From assembly GCF_026212465.1 (NCBI RefSeq), contig NC_080059.1, positions 9,316,311 through 9,380,310 on the forward strand: 64,000 nt of DNA. The letters run 5' to 3'. Below the pieces are notes generated by a model. That model was not told the origin of the DNA and did no database searches. It saw nothing but the letters and a program-made list of their open reading frames with translations. This document shows, one piece after another, positions 53,906-64,000 of the stretch (positions are counted from its first letter, which is position 1; every line of letters starts with the position of its first letter). This DNA comes from Amaranthus tricolor. Lineage: Eukaryota > Streptophyta > Magnoliopsida > Caryophyllales > Amaranthaceae. The position numbers and the translations under genes are program-made.

Positions 53906-55210
53906 CCGTCTTTTGGTGAAACCATCTCATAAAACAAGTTGTGTGAAAATAATTTAAAATATAACTTTTGCTAGCCTCGGGTAGAGATTGTTGGCATCAG
54001 AGTTGAGAAAAACATATTTGTTTTGAATTAATTTGGTCCAAGGTCTAAACCCCACATATGTTAGATCAAATGTCATATATTTTGATTTTTAAATAAGTTT
54101 TTTTATTTTTTTATTTTATTTTTTTTAACCTATTGGTTATTATTAAGCTTCATAGAAAAGTAAATTTTAAAATTTTCTTATGGTGAAAATTATTGTCTTA
54201 AATAACGAGTTTAACTTAAAGTAGATATCATCTTTACTTGAAAAAGTGCAAATTGTACTACATTTAGGAATTTAATTTTTTATTCGACATTCAATCGCAT
54301 TAATCTTTAGAGCAATTTGAAGAAGTTTGTTTAGAGTTGTTCAATCTACAATTTGCCAACTTTGATGAAGTTTTAATGTTTTCCCTTTGTCAAATTATAT
54401 GATTGTATGAAGTTAATTTCTTGTAGTATATTTGATTAGAGTTCATGTTCATGTTCTTGTATGAAGTTAATTTCTTGTAGTATTTTTGATTAGAGTTTTC
54501 ATGTTTAGTTTTTTTTAAGTGGTGATGTAATTTATAGTATTGCTTGACGAATAGTTAATTAACTATGCTTCGATTTAATATGTTCTTTTCATGCTTGTTT
54601 GTGTTTAATTCTGTGATACGTAGGTTGTCTCCATTTAGGGTTAAGGGCTTAATGTTGATTAGCATGACTAGGAAATGACCAGGATGTTGTAGTGTGATAT
54701 GTTTTAATTATGAACTATAGAAGATAGTTAGGAATCTCATGACCTTGAGCAAGCTTTGGTTATGAAGGAGAAAAGTCTAGATCTAGGTGTGCCATAACTT
54801 GTGGTTGGAGGCATAGAAGCTCGAAAGCTATTAGGAAGCCTTTGTAACTCCTTAAAGATGTACTTAGGCAATAGTCAATTCGCCATGTATCCTTGAATGT
54901 TCTTAATTATGCTTAGTTATGAGTTTTGGTTTGAGGTTACGACTTATGACTTATGACAACAGTTTAACGTTGGGAAAGCCATGACTCTCGGTTAAGATAA
55001 CTAATTTCACTACCATATACGCTGAAAATTTAAGTAGCATAGAATTACTCGATAATATTTTCAGTGGTAAAACAATCAGATCCCATAACAAACAGTAAAA
55101 GATGGGTTTAACAGCAAAATGTGTGAAAGGGTTAGAGTAGTAATAGTAATAGTAAAGTGTACACATCAAAATCTTGAGAAAATGAAAAGATAAAATCCAA
55201 AAGGTGGAGA
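53906..55210. other. Intergenic DNA with ~45-bp tandem duplication near 54403-54505
   Basis: No gene seen. A block containing TGTATGAAGTTAATTTCTTG and GATTAGAGTT occurs twice, at about 54403-54445 and 54458-54502. The rest is AT-rich. Confidence 0.6.
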
Positions 55211-60956
<5,746 letters not shown>

Positions 60957-61754
60957 TGTTGAGTCAGAGATTCTCCGCAAAGGGGGAGTTGATTATTCGG
61001 GTAGAGAAGAATAGACATAATAAAGTGTTGGATTGATTGTTGGGACCTCTCCAAAAGCCAAATTTGCAAATGCGCGGGGATTTTGATTCTTCTTCTGCGG
61101 CCTTTATTTTAAACCAAGCATCATTAATTGGATTTTCTACTTGACCCTTTATTTATTTTTTGGATTCCTAGGAATCGTTTCACATATTCCATGACGATAT
61201 TTATATGATATTTTAACCGAATTTGATATTTATTCGACGTTGTAATTAAATCTGATTTGGCTCGATTTTAAAGTGAATTTTAAATTATATAAAAATCAAC
61301 GTGAACACAAGATGCGGTTTTCAACCGACTTAAAACACCTAACCCGAAATCAATTCGATGATCTGAATAAATACCTCTATTCATAAAGCTTTCAATGGTA
61401 TGAAAATAAATTTACTCTACAATTTCTCTTTATCCCCACCAAATTTACATTTGAAAATTTTTGACATAAAAAATTTATCCCATTAATAAGAAAACAAAAA
61501 AGTTTCATCATCACTTTTTAAATACTAATTTATATAGAATTAGAAAAAGCTAAAAATTTAAAGCATATTAAGATAAAGCAAAATGTATCTCTAATTATAT
61601 AACATAAAATTTTATGACCATTACTATATTTATATTTTTTTTTAATATATATGTATAAATAAAATAACATATTTAAAAAATAAAAAAAGTTTTTGAACAA
61701 TATTCACTTCTTATTGTGTGGTGAACAAAGTTATTCTCTAAAAAATTTTCATAC
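60957..61754. other. Upstream region of the ADK gene
   Basis: The first part is the ADK leader/promoter; no clear TATA box was picked. 61200-61380 resembles a diverged AGAGGTGTTCA-type MITE. No gene seen. Confidence 0.5.

Positions 61755-64000
<2,246 letters not shown>

Overview
The window is nuclear DNA of a flowering plant, most likely a eudicot. It is AT-rich, its genes are split by GT-AG introns, and it carries MITEs, solo-LTR-like pieces, a CACTA end and hAT elements. Protein content and repeat style would fit Caryophyllales, but that is an impression and not a demonstrated assignment.

Layout. 420-1915 (+): 3' half of a plant-mobile-domain (PMD/MAIN-like) gene, followed by four tandem quasi-palindromes. 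4641-10160 (+): complete five-exon 12-oxophytodienoate reductase (OPR) gene. 11034-21423 (-): complete six-exon 4-coumarate:CoA-ligase-like gene ending in the peroxisomal signal SKL; its introns hold a solo LTR and other repeats. 21424-27623: repeat-rich intergenic DNA. 27624-30619 (+): six-exon RNA 3'-terminal phosphate cyclase-like (RCL1) gene. 31782-39027: a CACTA end, an inverted partial copy of a PPR gene, an hAT element carrying a captured CDPK-related-kinase exon, then the intact PPR ORF. 39644-40015 (-): small heavy-metal-associated-domain gene. 42115-45673 (-): inositol-pentakisphosphate 2-kinase (IPK1) without its first exon. 45903-50026: composite hAT-derived element, an almost exact second copy of the 32.3-36.0 kb block. 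50138-53366 (-): O-fucosyltransferase-family gene. 55211-60956 (-): six-exon adenylate kinase. 61755-end: probable retrotransposon LTR and microsatellite DNA.

The most unusual part is 31.8-50.1 kb. An hAT element sits between two equal 1,099-bp inverted copies of the PPR gene's 5' region. The same hAT/PPR/CRK block recurs 14 kb downstream, bounded on both sides by the same hAT end. There it abuts IPK1 and the neighbouring O-fucosyltransferase gene, exactly where IPK1 exon 1 should be. The pattern resembles products of alternative (aberrant) hAT transposition: inverted duplication, promoter loss for one gene, and loss of a first exon for another.

The OPR and the SKL-tailed acyl-CoA ligase lie tail to tail. 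Both families include members acting on jasmonate precursors, so the pair may be functionally related. All exon joins were derived by hand from reading frame and splice consensus. No database search was run.
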